This document shows positions 24,808 through 38,397 of a stretch of 64,000 bases of DNA, piece by piece. Under the pieces are notes generated by a model. The model had not been told where the DNA came from, did no database searches, and worked only from the letters and a program-made list of their open reading frames with translations. Source of the stretch: Neonectria sp. B-13. Its lineage: Eukaryota; Ascomycota; Sordariomycetes; Hypocreales; Nectriaceae. The position numbers were made by a program, and so were the translations under genes. The stretch spans positions 1,351,781 to 1,415,780 of the forward strand of contig NOKP01000014.1 in assembly GCA_002682825.1 (NCBI GenBank). The letters are read 5' to 3'. Within the stretch, counting starts at the first letter, position 1. Each line of letters starts with the position of its first letter.

Positions 24808-26018
24808 CTAGCACTGGAAAGCGATGCCGGTTCTCTCCACAGTGCTCGTTCCACGAGCTGAGAAGCCTGTTCCTTCTGACCGGAGCATGATCAGTCCAGG
24901 AATCGAATCGCCTTGAGCGGCTTCACGCTTCTGTGGTTTCGAGGACAATGGTACGTCACAGACGTAGCAGCTCGCAGGCGGCTGCTCCTCTGAAGATGCC
25001 TTCTTGCCGGACGGGATCATGAACTTTTTGACGCAGCTATGGCACAGCACATGCCCGCACTGCTTAGCCATCATGGGGTTTGAAGAGTTGGAGAGCACTT
25101 TCAGGCACGATGGGCAGGTTCTGCGCTTGCCCTCGGAGCTCGAATCATCCTCTTCGTTGAAGTTGATGGTGATGAGGTTCTGCATGGAGAGCGGATGGGG
25201 ATCGTCTCGTGCCGATGCCGGACATATAGGGACCACCTTTTCCTTCTTGGCTGAGGCGGGAAGTTTGCTCGTTTGCACGTCTGGCGTTAGTGATGGCGTC
25301 CAGAATGAAGGAAGCGTCGGTTTGGCAGCCTGTAGATATTGTTGGTCAATTAGTATGCACCTCCTTTGCAAAGCCTGTACGGGAGTTGGGAACTGACCTT
25401 TTCGTCCTCAATGGCCTTTCTTGCCTTGGCTTTGTCTTGCCGTGTGATGCGATCCAGCTCGTCTTCGTCAAGCTCAAACTTCCTCTTGGTCCCTACGGTT
25501 GTTGGCGTATCCCCCTCGTCACTTATGGCCGGTGGTCTCGTTGTAGCCCCCTTTCTGCCACGTTCCAGGCCGACTTGCGTCAATTCGAAGTCCTTGACAG
25601 CTCGTTCCTGGTCCTCCTGGTCCTCCATGACTTTGGCCCTTTCAGCCTCGCCTTGGGCATGTTGGCGGGCTTTCTCGGCGCGCTTGATGTCCTTTTTCTG
25701 GGCTAGGAGGTTCGTCAGGGCGCACTCATGGCAGAAGATGTCGCCGCGGCGGCAAGCGACAGGGTCGCGGGCGATTCCGAGGCAGAGGCCGCAGGAGCCA
25801 AAGGGGAGAAAGGAGTCGCGGCTGAGGCGGGCTGAGTTGGAGCTCCAGTTGGATTTGGCGATGGCTCGTTCGTGGGAGGTGAAGACGGCCCGGGAAGTAT
25901 TTCGTTTGCCTTTCGGGGCGGCTTGTGATTAGCTTGATGGCCTTTTGAAAGATGTGCGAGGGCGTTCATGGCTGGGAAGGGGAAGGGGAAGAGGCGAGGA
26001 TCACGAACTGTGCGCCAT
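24808..26018 (-). CDS. NOSIP: NOSIP-type RING/U-box-like zinc-finger protein
   Basis: Three exons, 26018-26009 (10 nt), 25909-25398 and 25329-24808, encode 347 residues. The start MAHSKRNTSR is the family hallmark and was recovered only by joining a 10-nt first exon across a 99-bp intron (5' GTTCGT). An N-terminal zinc-finger/U-box-like segment follows (SCGLCLGIARDPVACRRGDI, then CHEC). A C-terminal RING-like domain has CPSCLKVL, CGHVLCHSC and CYVC. A basic, Lys-rich middle lies between. Animal NOSIP is an E3 ubiquitin ligase also found with spliceosomes; fungal members are probably splicing-associated or ubiquitin ligases. Divergent from tafazzin with about 410 bp between starts. Confidence 0.9.
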
Positions 26019-26426
26019 CTTGCGACCAACGAGTGGCTCTGCGCGAGTTCGGGGATGGATTATACGAAGATTTGTTTTGACCCAAGTGCTCTCTCCTTCG
26101 GTGACAAGCCCAATTAATTCGCTGTGGTTTTGGTGTTGTTACAAGTTTGTTGTTCGATAAGAAGAGACGGGACGAAGTAGGTTTGCAAGCAAGTTGGTAC
26201 CTAAGCTTGCCACCGAAACGAGGCTACTGGGTCCAGGGTAGCAAAACCGGTATGTGGTGGGTCCCGATGAACCGGCCGGGCTCGCTTCAACACGCGCTCC
26301 GGCCTCTCTTCGCCATTCTGCCGCGCAAATTAAATCAAAAACATCACCGTCTGGCTCCCGTCGGGCGGTTGAGTAGATGGGCCAATTCTTTGCATCTTGA
26401 GCCTGAGCCGAAACCGCCTATACACT
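26019..26426. promoter_or_regulatory. divergent promoter NOSIP-like / tafazzin
   Basis: 408 bp between two divergent start codons. No clear TATA element or known regulator motif is seen. Confidence 0.5.
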
Positions 26427-27688
26427 ATGTCCGGGCCGCCCTCTTCCGCACGGCCCAGCCTGCCTTGGCGCATGGCGTCCATGGCCGTCATGGGCTCCGT
26501 CGGCCTTCTGTCGCGAGCTTTTATGTACGGCCTCAATGACGTCGAGGTCCGCGGCCTGGACCGTCTGCTCGGCGTGCTCGACCGCCGGAAAGCGCAAGGC
26601 CGGGAACGCGGACTCCTCACCGTCTGCAACCACGTTGCTGTGTATGGCTTCCTTGCCGGCTCTCCCCAGTATGCGCCGCCGTGCTGACTGCTCCTGTCTG
26701 TCCGTCTAGGCTTGACGATCCTCTCATGTGGGGAATACTGCCTCTGCGCTACTGCTTCGATGTCGTCAATCTACGTTGGGGCCTGGGCGCCCATGACATC
26801 TGCTTCAAAAACAAGTAAGTTCCGAGACACTGCCACTTGAGTTGCCATGATGCGTGTGAGAATTCTGACTGGGTACACAGGGCAACATCAACCTTCTTCA
26901 GCCTCGGCCAGGTCCTCCCAACCCATCGCCTATGGCATTCACCCCATGGCGGCTTGTTCCAGCCGACAATGACTCAGGCGGTCAGGCTTCTATCCGGGCC
27001 TTCGTACTCGCCCACCCTCTCACCCCCGCCATGGGTGCCAAGCGCAGCCCCGATCGCGGCTCCCGTGACACCTGTATCCTCATTCTCCTCCTCACCTTCG
27101 CCGCAAGCAGAGCCCGAGTCGCCCTCCTTCTCAACCAACGGGGCCGATGACTTCCCTGCGCCGGCCTCCTACGTGGCGAATCGCAATGCCTGGGTCCACG
27201 TCTTCCCCGAGGCATGCTGCCATCAAAGTTCCGACAGTGGGCTCCGATACTTCAAGTGGGGGGTTTCTCGGCTCATTCTCGAGAGCGACCCGGCCCCTGA
27301 GTTCATACCCATGTTTATTCACGGCACTCAGAACATAATGCCCGAGGACAGAGGGTGGCCCAAGTGGGCGCCGCGTATCAGAACCAAGGTGAGGGTCGTG
27401 ATAGGCCAACCGACCGACGTCGACCAACTGTTTGGGACATATCGTGCTGCCTGGCGGAAACTGGTAGAGAAGGGGGACCCCGAACTGCTCAAACATGGCG
27501 CCGAGGCTGTCGAACTTAGAGTTGCCGTGGCCAGGAAGGTGAGAGCCGAAGTCGAGAAGCTGAGGGAGAGCATGGGCTTCCCTGCCGAAGAGGATGAGTC
27601 GGCTGCCCTGGCGGAGACGTGGGCAAAGGAGCCTCACACAAAAAAGTTCAAGAGTCCGGTGGATGGCAGTCTTGTAAATAGACATTGA
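26427..27688 (+). CDS. TAZ1: tafazzin, cardiolipin-remodelling transacylase
   Basis: Three exons, 26427-26641, 26710-26814 and 26881-27688, encode 375 residues. The acyltransferase motif H-x4-D is complete at His69-Asp74 (NHVAVLDDPLMWG), exactly across the first splice junction. The GQVLPTHR segment and the second block (WVHVFPEA, then RYFKWGVSRLI, FIHGTQNIM) follow. Tafazzins exchange acyl chains on cardiolipin at mitochondrial membranes. Two features stand out: the second block reads PEA where most acyltransferases have PEG, and a Ser/Pro-rich insertion of about 60 residues sits between the blocks. A further in-frame ATG at 26472 is an alternative start. Confidence 0.92.
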
Positions 27689-28035
27689 ATGACTCCGAAA
27701 TAGAAAGGACTGGGAAAAGAAATAGACATGAACTGCTGAGATACAAGGCCGAACCCGCATACAGCCACCTGTAGACGATTAGTTGCAACCTGTAGTCAAA
27801 ACGGCGACAATATATACCAACGCTCAAGGCAATAACACAACATCCAGGCGGCGGCCTTTCATCATCCAACTACTTTCGCATCCCCGGTCTAGTTCATGCT
27901 GGCCCCCCCAAACTCCGTGGTACTTCCGGTCCTAGAAACACTACCATCTCAAATTCCCGTCGAGTTGCTGCACCCTTGACATATCACCTGGGCCGTAGCC
28001 CATTCCCCATAGTCGAGAGGCGCTTGGGGTTGACT
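27689..28035. other. convergent 3' region of TAZ1 and PHO85
   Basis: 347 bp between two convergent stop codons; it should hold both 3' UTRs. No other feature is seen. Confidence 0.5.
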
Positions 28036-28108
28036 TTAGTAGGTATCAAACCCTTGGCTAGGAACGGCCTGGTAGGCACGAGGCTGGGCCTGTAGGTTTT
28101 GTTGTTGC

Positions 28109-28140
<32 letters not shown>

Positions 28141-29172
28141 GTGCATAACTAGGTCGTTGAACCAAGGATGCTGCAGAGCGTCGTGGGCGCTGATTCTCAG
28201 CTCAGGTCGGAGCTGGAGCATGCGCTGGAGCAGGTCGATGCCGGTCGGGTCGATTGCGGGAAGGATGTTGCGAAGGTCCTGGGTGGCGTACATTTGGAAA
28301 GTTGGCTTATACTCGGGGAACTGGGTGATGCCGGGCCAGGAGCGCTCCGTCGGAGTACCCATGATGCGGAATATCCTCACGATCTGATCCTCGTTTGTGG
28401 TTCCGGGGAAGAGAGGTCGGCCGGTGAACATCTCAGCCATGATACAGCCGGCGGACCAAATATCAATGCTCGTGTTGTAGGTCCTGCTGCCGAGCAGAAC
28501 GTCGGGGGCGCGGTACCACAAGGTCACAACTTCGTTAGAGAAAGTGTTGACCGGGATACCGAAGGCGCGAGCGAGACCAAAGTCGCCCAGCTTCAAGAGA
28601 CCCTTACTATTGATGAGCAAGTTCTGGGGCTTGAGATCTCGGTGCAGGACGCGGTTCTGGTGGCAGAAGTCTATTCCCTTGAGTAGCTGGTACATGAAGG
28701 ATTTGATGGTGGTTGGCTTGAGGGCACCCCGCTCGCCATTGGTGTCCATGTATCTCTTGAGGTCGCCGTCCATAAACTCGAAGACTAGCATGAGCTTGTT
28801 CTCGGTGTGGATGACATCGTGCAGGGCGACGATGTTCTCGTGCTTGAGCTCCTTCATAAGCGAAATCTCGCGGATGGCAGTCGACGGGGTTCCCTCTTCT
28901 GAATCGAGGTGGATCTCCTTGAGGGCGACGAGCTCTCCGGTCTGGCGGTTACGACCTTTGAAGACCTACGGCAGCACATGGACATGTCAGCGATGGTGCT
29001 CCGAGATAAAAGGCAGCTGGTTGAAAGCGGGAGAGGGAGTGCCGGTCGGTAGGGCGGTAGGCAAACAGAGCGCCTGAGGTTGGAAATGGAGGAACGGACT
29101 CACCGTAGCATAGGTGCCCTCGCCCAGCTTCTCCAGCTGCTGGAACGAGCTGGGATGTCGTTTGCCGTCCAT
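28036..29172 (-). CDS. PHO85: cyclin-dependent kinase Pho85 with C-terminal polyglutamine
   Basis: Two exons, 29172-29104 and 28965-28036, with a 138-bp intron inside the glycine loop region, give 332 residues. Kinase motifs are all present: GEGTYATV loop (17-24), Lys39, PSTAIRE helix at 50-56, HRDLKPQN with catalytic Asp133, and DFG at 151-153. The PSTAIRE helix and strong overall match point to Pho85 (PhoA/PhoB in Aspergillus) rather than Cdc28, which normally carries different flanking residues. The kinase works with Pcl-type cyclins in phosphate sensing, glycogen control and polarity. The C-terminus carries an uninterrupted run of 14 Gln (299-312) before a short tail. Confidence 0.94.
28099..28140. 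repeat. CAG/CAA run encoding 14 glutamines in Pho85
   Basis: Fourteen consecutive glutamine codons on the minus strand, mixed CAG and CAA. Mixed codons suggest the run is kept for its protein sequence and is less slippage-prone than a pure CAG run. Confidence 0.95.
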
Positions 29173-30143
29173 GATGATGGCGTGAGACTCGACAAACGGC
29201 GGGTGCGGGTGCGGGTGGTTGTAGAAGGAAGTAGGGAATTATTAAGGACGGGGAGAAGAGTTGCCTTGGGTTTGGGCTGTGGTGTTGTACCAAGGAGACA
29301 TGCAGCCCGTGTTGTGTCCTACGGCCCGGCGCCAGGCGCTTCCCTTTTCCTGTGCAGGCGCCTGTTGGCCTTGCAGCTGCAGGCGGCCTGGGTCTTGACT
29401 CGCCCTGAAGTTACCCCTCGCTGGCACTCCTTCCACTGACCGACAGTGGCTGGTGGGTGAGCGCCTGTGTTCAGCAGTTGGACGCGGAGGAGATGGATAG
29501 GAGCGATAAGGTACTCAAGGAGGGGCGTTCGGGTACCTATAATCTAGAGCGATCCAGGTATCTTGGTCAGATTTACCACTAAGACCCGGCGCCCATCAGC
29601 TGGAATGATACAAGATAATATCTGGGCTAGCAGTCATTCACCGAAAGCCCAACTGTACCCCTCCCCCACTACCCTACTTACTAAGTAGTACTTACTACTC
29701 AACCCAACGGGACCATCCATGCATTCCCAAGGTGCAAGGGCGCAAGGGTGCTTCACCGCCCGGTAAACGAATGTTACGGGTCGGTTTGCCAGGCAATATC
29801 GTTCTAGGCGCTCCCCGCTAGCCACTCAGGCCCCGCACCCCACCTCCAAGCACGGCTTATCGCCTCATCAGCTGCCAGCCCAGTGAATCAAGCCATCGTC
29901 ATCGCGCTGTGCGCCTGCTATCCCTCGTCTCGTCCTGTCTTTGCTCGTCTCATACTCTCGCGCGATTCATATCCAAATGCAGAAACCCCCCCCTCTCAGC
30001 ATCCCTATTTCGTCGCTACGGTGCTCGTTCATCCTCTCCCTCCCGGTGACTGAGGGCCCTGTAGAAATCGTCTCCCTTGGAACGCCTCCCTTCCGTACCG
30101 TCTCCCTCGCCCAAGCCGCTTTCGCCGGCTGCCCTTCCCCGCC
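29173..30143. promoter_or_regulatory. divergent region PHO85 / septin-like gene
   Basis: About 970 bp. It contains CT-rich sequence directly before the septin-like start and a small TAC/TAG-rich patch near 29655-29700. No open frame with family resemblance is seen. Confidence 0.45.
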
Positions 30144-32190
30144 ATGAGACCTATTCCGTCGGGGAACCGCCCCCTCAATATTCAACCGCCAGGACGAACG
30201 GATAGCCTGGCGTGCGGCTCCTCGACCGCACCCATCGCTTGCTTCATCACTAACGAAGCAAGTATCGAGGCCGGCCGAGGCCGCTCTCCTCCGAGACTCC
30301 GACAACCGCCCGATCCTCGCAAACTGCAGCACGGCTCCCGTCACCCATCGCCTCGCGACCAACAGCCATCGCCAACTCCTGTGGCTGAAAGTATCTCATC
30401 CTCATCTGGCGAAGATCAATATCTCTTTCCCTGTCCTTCGGATCCCGGCACCCCGTTTCTCCTTGGTTTCTCGGGTCCAGAATCAGCATTGAGCAGCACA
30501 TCGTCAAGGAGGAGTTCGCTTGCCGGTTCTTCTATCGAGAGCCAAAGCGATCCCGTCGAAAACGAAACCGCTTTACCAAGGCCCGCCATGCCAGATATCG
30601 GCGATGGGCATCGGGGTGATGACGGTTCCGTGCCTCAACTCATCATGCCGAGTTTGGTGGTTCCCCACCGTCGTCCTTTCTCGCACGTCGGCAAGTCCTT
30701 GGGCAAACTCAAGATCATGGTGGCAGGCCGTCCAGGTATGCTATGCTAGAACCCATCCAGTTTGCCGTCCCATTAAATGCTCACTGGTACACTAGGTATC
30801 GGCAAAACTTCACTAATCAGGTCCTTGGCACAACGCTGTGAGCACATTGTGCACATGGATCAGATAGAGCCGACTCGGGCAACCCAAGTCGCTGAAATAT
30901 ATGCTAGTTCAAGGCCACATCCCTGGTGGAAGGCCGACTCACAGCATTTGCCCAATGCAAGAAGGAGATCCACGACGACAGGCGAGATACTGGACCGAAA
31001 CGTTTGCTTTGTTGAGGGCCCCGGACATCGACATGGCTCCTCGGTATGTTTTCCACTCTCTCTCACTAGACAGGGATGTTGCTCACTGACACTTGCCTAG
31101 GGCCCATGGCACGATCTTCGCTATGTACAATCTCACTTAGCCCCGCTCTTGGGCAAGTCCATGGACGATTCTGACCTATTTTCTCTCCTGAATGCTGGTG
31201 GCGAACCAGTTGTTGACGTGCTCCTATACTTGATACCCCACAAAGGTACTTGATCGTTGACCCTCGCGTTGATATCAACACTAACATGATCCAGGCCTCG
31301 AAACTGAAGACGTGGCATACATAAAAAATGCCCAAGCCATGACCAACGTCATTCCTGTGCTGGCACGGGTAGATGAGCTTGGCAGTGACGAAGTTGAGGT
31401 GGCCAGGCAAAGAGTGCTCCAGGGCTTGCTAGAGGAGGATCTGCAGTGCTTCTCCTTCGCCAGCCCTGAACCGAATGCCAAGACCTCTCACGTTTATGCC
31501 ATATCGACCGAAACACAAACCGACTACGACACTATAGACGCGAGTGTCCTAATGAACTCAGAGTATATCCCGCCTCTAGTTGCTACCGATTTGTACAGGC
31601 TCATGGATCACATCTTCTCATTGGACGGAAGTTCACAACTCCGACACTCTGCAGCAGTAAAGTGTGTGAGTTGGCGTCACGATCATGGCTATGGCGTGCT
31701 CCAGAACGCACTGCAGAACCGGAGTATGGTCCAACGCTCTGTTCCTGGAAGAGCTTTGAAGTTGAGATCTACTAGCCGGACTCAATGTTGGGAACGACTG
31801 GAGTTGTACAATTGGGCGCATAACCTACGACAGAGTCTTCATACCGAGCGCCTGCAAAACTTCCTCAGTGAGAGGTCGGGTCGCTCTCCCGCACCCGAGT
31901 CTCGACTAGTATCCATGAGGTTGAACGGAGATGAACAACCACGGTTGGAGGCTCGACGGGAAACGCCACGTCGCCACCAGGACCCGCTCGGCATTTTAGA
32001 GCTGGGAGGCAAATTGAAGCAAAAGGGCATTCTTGTGATAGAGGTGGTGAGCAGCATCGGACTGATTGGCTACGTGATCACGCAGCTGGTCCAGCCTGAG
32101 TTGGCTGAGGAAACGTGCTCGGTGGCCTTTTCCGGGTCGAGGAGGATTGGGATGGAAGTAGCCGGCCTGGGTACGTTGTTATTTTGGTAG
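30144..32190 (+). CDS. septin-like P-loop GTPase with C-terminal hydrophobic segment
   Basis: Four exons, 30144-30735, 30796-31043, 31101-31245 and 31295-32190, encode 626 residues. After a disordered Ser/Pro-rich N-terminus of about 180 residues comes a P-loop (GRPGIGKTS, 195-203) followed by a septin-like CEHIVHMD stretch. A VEGPGH sequence takes the place of the usual septin DTPG. NVIPVLARVDEL (346-357) matches the septin G4 region. The segment at 573-593 (GILVIEVVSSIGLIGYVITQ) is long and hydrophobic enough to span a membrane. Core septins lack such a segment and end in a coiled coil, so this is a divergent relative and probably not a filament-forming septin. No membrane function is proved; it could also be a buried helix. 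The first intron falls inside the P-loop. Confidence 0.8.
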
Positions 32191-32609
32191 GGCAAGGTAA
32201 TGTTCACGTGCGACTCTTCGCAGGCCGACGTGCCCGACGCTCTTTTCCGGGTGGTCGGTCCGGACTCGCAAAGGCGGGAATGTAGGACTTCTTATTTCTT
32301 TTATATATACAATCACGAGATACCCCTTTACAAGACTCGGTTCTGCCAGAGAGCAAACTTTGCAGTACCACAAACGCGCACGGTGTATTAAAGAAAGGGG
32401 CTGTCTCAGGTCAAGGCGGATGGAAGCATAAGGGGGTGCGACACCAAGCACCAAGGGCTCTCGAGTTGGCGAAGCCTGTTCTCCCTCATTCTCTGAAGTA
32501 AACTAACGACCATGCGATTGACAGCCGTAAAAGCATGTGTTACCGTGTCTGAGTTTCGATGTCTTGAACCATACCAGTACCAAGCCAGTACAAATGTGCG
32601 GCAGGCAGC
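32191..32609. other. convergent 3' region
   Basis: 419 bp between convergent stop codons of the septin-like and peroxiredoxin-like genes. No further feature is seen. Confidence 0.5.
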
Positions 32610-33322
32610 CTAGGTCCATGTTCCAGGCACATCATTGGGCTTGACGCTGAGAGCTTCGACGGCTGCCTTGAGGTTGGGCACGTCGTCTGCAGTGCGGGCA
32701 ATATGAGCCCAGCGTATGGAGCCATCGGGGTCTACGGCAAAGGCGCCACTCATCTGCCATCGCGAACCACTGGTGGTCTTGCGATTCCAGATGTCTTCGT
32801 CTTTGGCAAGTCGCACAGCCGACCAAAGGGTGAGTGGGTTGGCGACATGCCAGGTGTTGGAGATGCCCAGGCCCCATATGGCGTAAAGGTCGCGCTCTTC
32901 GTCGACGATGACATCCACCAGCCAGGAGCCGCCAACAAGAGGGATCCAGTCCTCGGTTGCGGCGGCGGATGAATGAGAGACGGCGACGCAGTGGACATTC
33001 TTGTACTCGTCCGACAACGCGGCCAGAGTCTTGAATGTCTTCTCGGCAACTAATGGCAGGCGGCGGGCAGCTATCAGCAAGCATACTCTCGGATTCCGGC
33101 GGAAACCTAAAACAAGGGTGTCATACAGGGACAGCCGCAATGGCGTAGAAAGACGACGATAGTTGGCCGACCATCTGACAGTGGAAGCTGGGCGGATGGT
33201 GGCGCCTTGAATCCAACCTTGAGAGACGGGCCGACATCCTTGGGCGAGGGAGACTTCCAGGACTCAAACCCCTTCAAGAAGCCTCCGGTGCTGGCCGATT
33301 CCTTGGTGCTGTCCTGCGCCAT
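32610..33322 (-). CDS. peroxiredoxin-like (AhpC/TSA-2 type) protein
   Basis: Two exons, 33322-33127 and 33049-32610, give 211 residues with a thioredoxin-like fold. The motif RHCGCPFAEK puts two Cys at 62 and 64 at the end of the first strand, where the redox-active Cys of thioredoxin-fold proteins sits. The rest (VHCVAVSHSS, VDVIVDEERDLYAIWGLG) matches the AhpC/TSA antioxidant domain family PF13911 (PRXL2/AAED1-like). The likely role is cytosolic thiol-dependent redox activity; the substrate is unknown. The intron splits the CGCPF motif codon. A 27-codon in-frame upstream extension exists but MAQDSTKE is the better start. Divergent from DML1 with 521 bp between starts. Confidence 0.85.
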
Positions 33323-33843
33323 TGTCTTCGTGAGATGTCGTGATGCTTTTTGGTGGAGAGTGCACGTTGCAGAGGCCAGCGAAGACTGGCGAATGACGTA
33401 CAACCTCGCGGGAAGGGGCGTTGGTAGGTACTACTTTGGTTTCTGGCGAGGCATAGATTAAGTAAGTACTTGGAGCAAGGGGGGAGAATCCCTCTGCTTT
33501 CCCCTAGACCTCATTTCGCAACTGTTTCGCATCCCACACTTCTTTTATTTCCCAGTGCTGTGAGTTGACACCAATATGGCGCCTGTTTGTCTGGCGTTTC
33601 GCTCCATCTTGTGGTTGGTACCAGCAAGCGTGCTGTAAAAGTACCTATCCTGTCCGATTAGATAAGCCAGCGAAGACCTCACTTCCACCAAAGCGCACAC
33701 TAAACAATCTAGGGTAGGTAATTGAGCTTTGCTGAATAGAGGGCATATTTCATTCATCGTCATCTTGCCTTGCACCACTTTTACCTCAACCTGGCCCGGC
33801 TCGGTCCCTTTCAACCTGTTCTTTCTATCGCACATTGTCTACG
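33323..33843. promoter_or_regulatory. divergent promoter peroxiredoxin-like / DML1
   Basis: 521 bp between divergent starts. No assigned motif. Confidence 0.5.
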
Positions 33844-35551
33844 ATGCGTGAAATCCTCACTCTGCAGCTTGGACAGCTCAGTAACTATACAGCCACCCAC
33901 TTCTGGAATACACAGGTTGAAGCGCTATCCTGCAACCTCGTCGCAAGATGACGGAGACAGCTGCTAATTCATGACCCAGGAATCATACTTCACTTACGGC
34001 GCTGAGGAGCAGTCTCTCGTGGACCACAATGTTCACTGGCGTGCTGGCGTGGGCGCCGATGGCTCAGAGACGTTTCTGCCCCGTACAGTCATCTACGACC
34101 TCAAGGGCGGCTTTGGCTCCTTGCGTAAGATAAATGCCCTCTACGAAGCCGAGTCTGAAGCGAACCCCGGGGCCCTCTGGTGAGTTTCTGGATGCTAGCT
34201 GCGCTACCCCGTGAAGCCTGGAAGCCTGATGTTCGTTTTCCTGACGCTCTCCCCTTTAGGTCCGGACCATCTGTCGTCCACAAGCAACAGCCCCTCGAGG
34301 CCAACGCCTATCAGCAGAGTCTGGATGCCGGCTCCAATCCTTCGCCGCTGACGACGTCAACGGTGCGTTACTGGTCCGACTTCTCCCGCGTCTACTTCCA
34401 TCCCCGGTCCCTGGTGCAACTCTACGACTTTGAGCTCAACTCTACCACGATGCCTTTCGAGCGCTTCGGCATGGGAACCGAGCTCTTCAGCATGCTCGAC
34501 AGGGAGCATGAGCTTGTGGACCGTGACTGGCGCCCTTTTGCCGAGGAGTGCGACCAGATGCAGGGAATCCAGGTCTTCACCTCCATTGACGACGCCTGGG
34601 GCGGCTTCGCCTCCTCGTACATCGAGTCCCTGCGTGACGAGTATCCTAAGACGTGCATCTGGGTTTGGGGTCTCCAGAGCCCCATGCTTGATATCACCAG
34701 ACCAAAGCGCCAGCTCCGCCTCGCCAACACTGCTCAAAGCATCGAGCAGCTTTGCGCCCAAGCCTCGACGCTTGTCCCGCTTGCCTTGCCTGAGACTGAC
34801 CTTCCTGCAGGCATATCGGTGGATGGTCGCTCGCCGTGGCATACCTCTGCTGCAATGGCGACTGCAATAGAGACGGCCACGTTACCGTCGCGTTTGTTGC
34901 AGGGTGGTGACGCCCAGCCAGTCTCCTTGGACTATCTGGCCGAATCTCTAAATCCGGCTGGGAACCAGCCCCTTGCGAGCATCCAGATGTCCCTCGCACC
35001 AGCTACAGACGCCTCGGACGACAGCCGCATCGACATCGACTTCTTCCAGATCGGCCGTGGCCTTGACCGTGGCCGTGGCCGGGGTCGACCGCGAGACCGC
35101 GAGACCCGAATCTTTGGACAGGTCCTCTCCTGTCGTGCCCTGGGCCCCAAAGGCGACGAGCAAGAAGACCTGCCAGGCCATCAGCGTCGCCCAGTCATAG
35201 GGAACCCTGTGATCCGCAAGTAAGCTCATCCGCCAGACACGGCTGTTGTAGCAGCGACCTGGAAAACTCGTACTAACGGTGGCTAGATACGAGTCGTCCC
35301 TGAAGTTCCCACTGCTGGATAGTTACCCTCAAGTCTACCCTTATGCTGCTGGTCAGCACGACATTGCCGTCCAGACGAACTTATCGAGCAACACCGCGAT
35401 AGCACCACGCATCAAAACGCTTCGCTTAGAAGCTACGCGACTCGTCGGGCTTGAGGATCGCGAAGCGCTCAGCAACGGGCTGGCTGAGCTTGCTGAGGCC
35501 TACCGGGAGGACTGGTCCAGCGGCAGCGACGAGGACGACGATGATATGTGA
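33844..35551 (+). CDS. DML1: Dml1/Misato, mitochondrial inheritance tubulin-like protein
   Basis: Four exons, 33844-33915, 33980-34179, 34260-35219 and 35287-35551, encode 498 residues. The start [22 protein letters not shown] is the Misato segment II hallmark; the first exon was recovered from the 64-bp intron (CAG|GTTGAA to ACCCAG). The tubulin-like segment contains [20 protein letters not shown]. Family members act in mitochondrial distribution and partition, and Misato is linked to mitochondrial morphology. Residues about 356-372 form an Arg-Gly-rich insert ([17 protein letters not shown]). The C-terminus is acidic (GSDEDDDDM). Confidence 0.92.
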
Positions 35552-36203
35552 ATCGAACCGCCTCAGCTAGGGAGGTATTACGCAGCACGAGTATCACGCG
35601 AACGATGGGGTGAAGGGCCCCATTCCTTCGCACTCAGTCTCACCCAAATGCGCTCGTCTGCCGGATCTCGTTCGTTGGCGATAGGACAAATGATGTTTGG
35701 CAAGGCTTGTTTGCTCACGAATGTGTTTTGTATTGTATTGATCTAGCAGAGCCAACTTCCTAATTACAGACACGACATAGGGTTGCCGCAAATCTAGGAG
35801 ATGCGACAAAGGGCCGTCCGCCGTCGGTGCTAGATAAGCCGCCCAGAACACGTCGCCTAGGACGCGAGGCTGTATTGAGCAGCCAGCCTTTTTCATGCAG
35901 CTGATGTGTGTCTGCTGCGTTATTAAAAATATATTCAATGAGTCCATGATTCATTGTAAGCTGGCGACAGAATCGACATGTGCAAGTGTGGCTGCATGTA
36001 CCGTGTCCCCGAGCTTTACTGGTCCGAGCCAGTATGGAAAATCAACTTTGTGCATGTTAGTTAGTGGAATGAACCTGGGGATGTCCTCTCAGCTGAGGCT
36101 TGCCCAAGGTGGAAATCGCTACGCAGCCCAACCAAAAATGAGCCAACTTTTCGGGTCAAACATCATCCTAAATGATGACGTTGGAAATGGTAGGTAGGAA
36201 TAC
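35552..36203. other. convergent 3' region of DML1 and PAP1
   Basis: 652 bp between convergent stop codons; no coding signal is seen. Confidence 0.5.
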
Positions 36204-38397
<2,194 letters not shown>

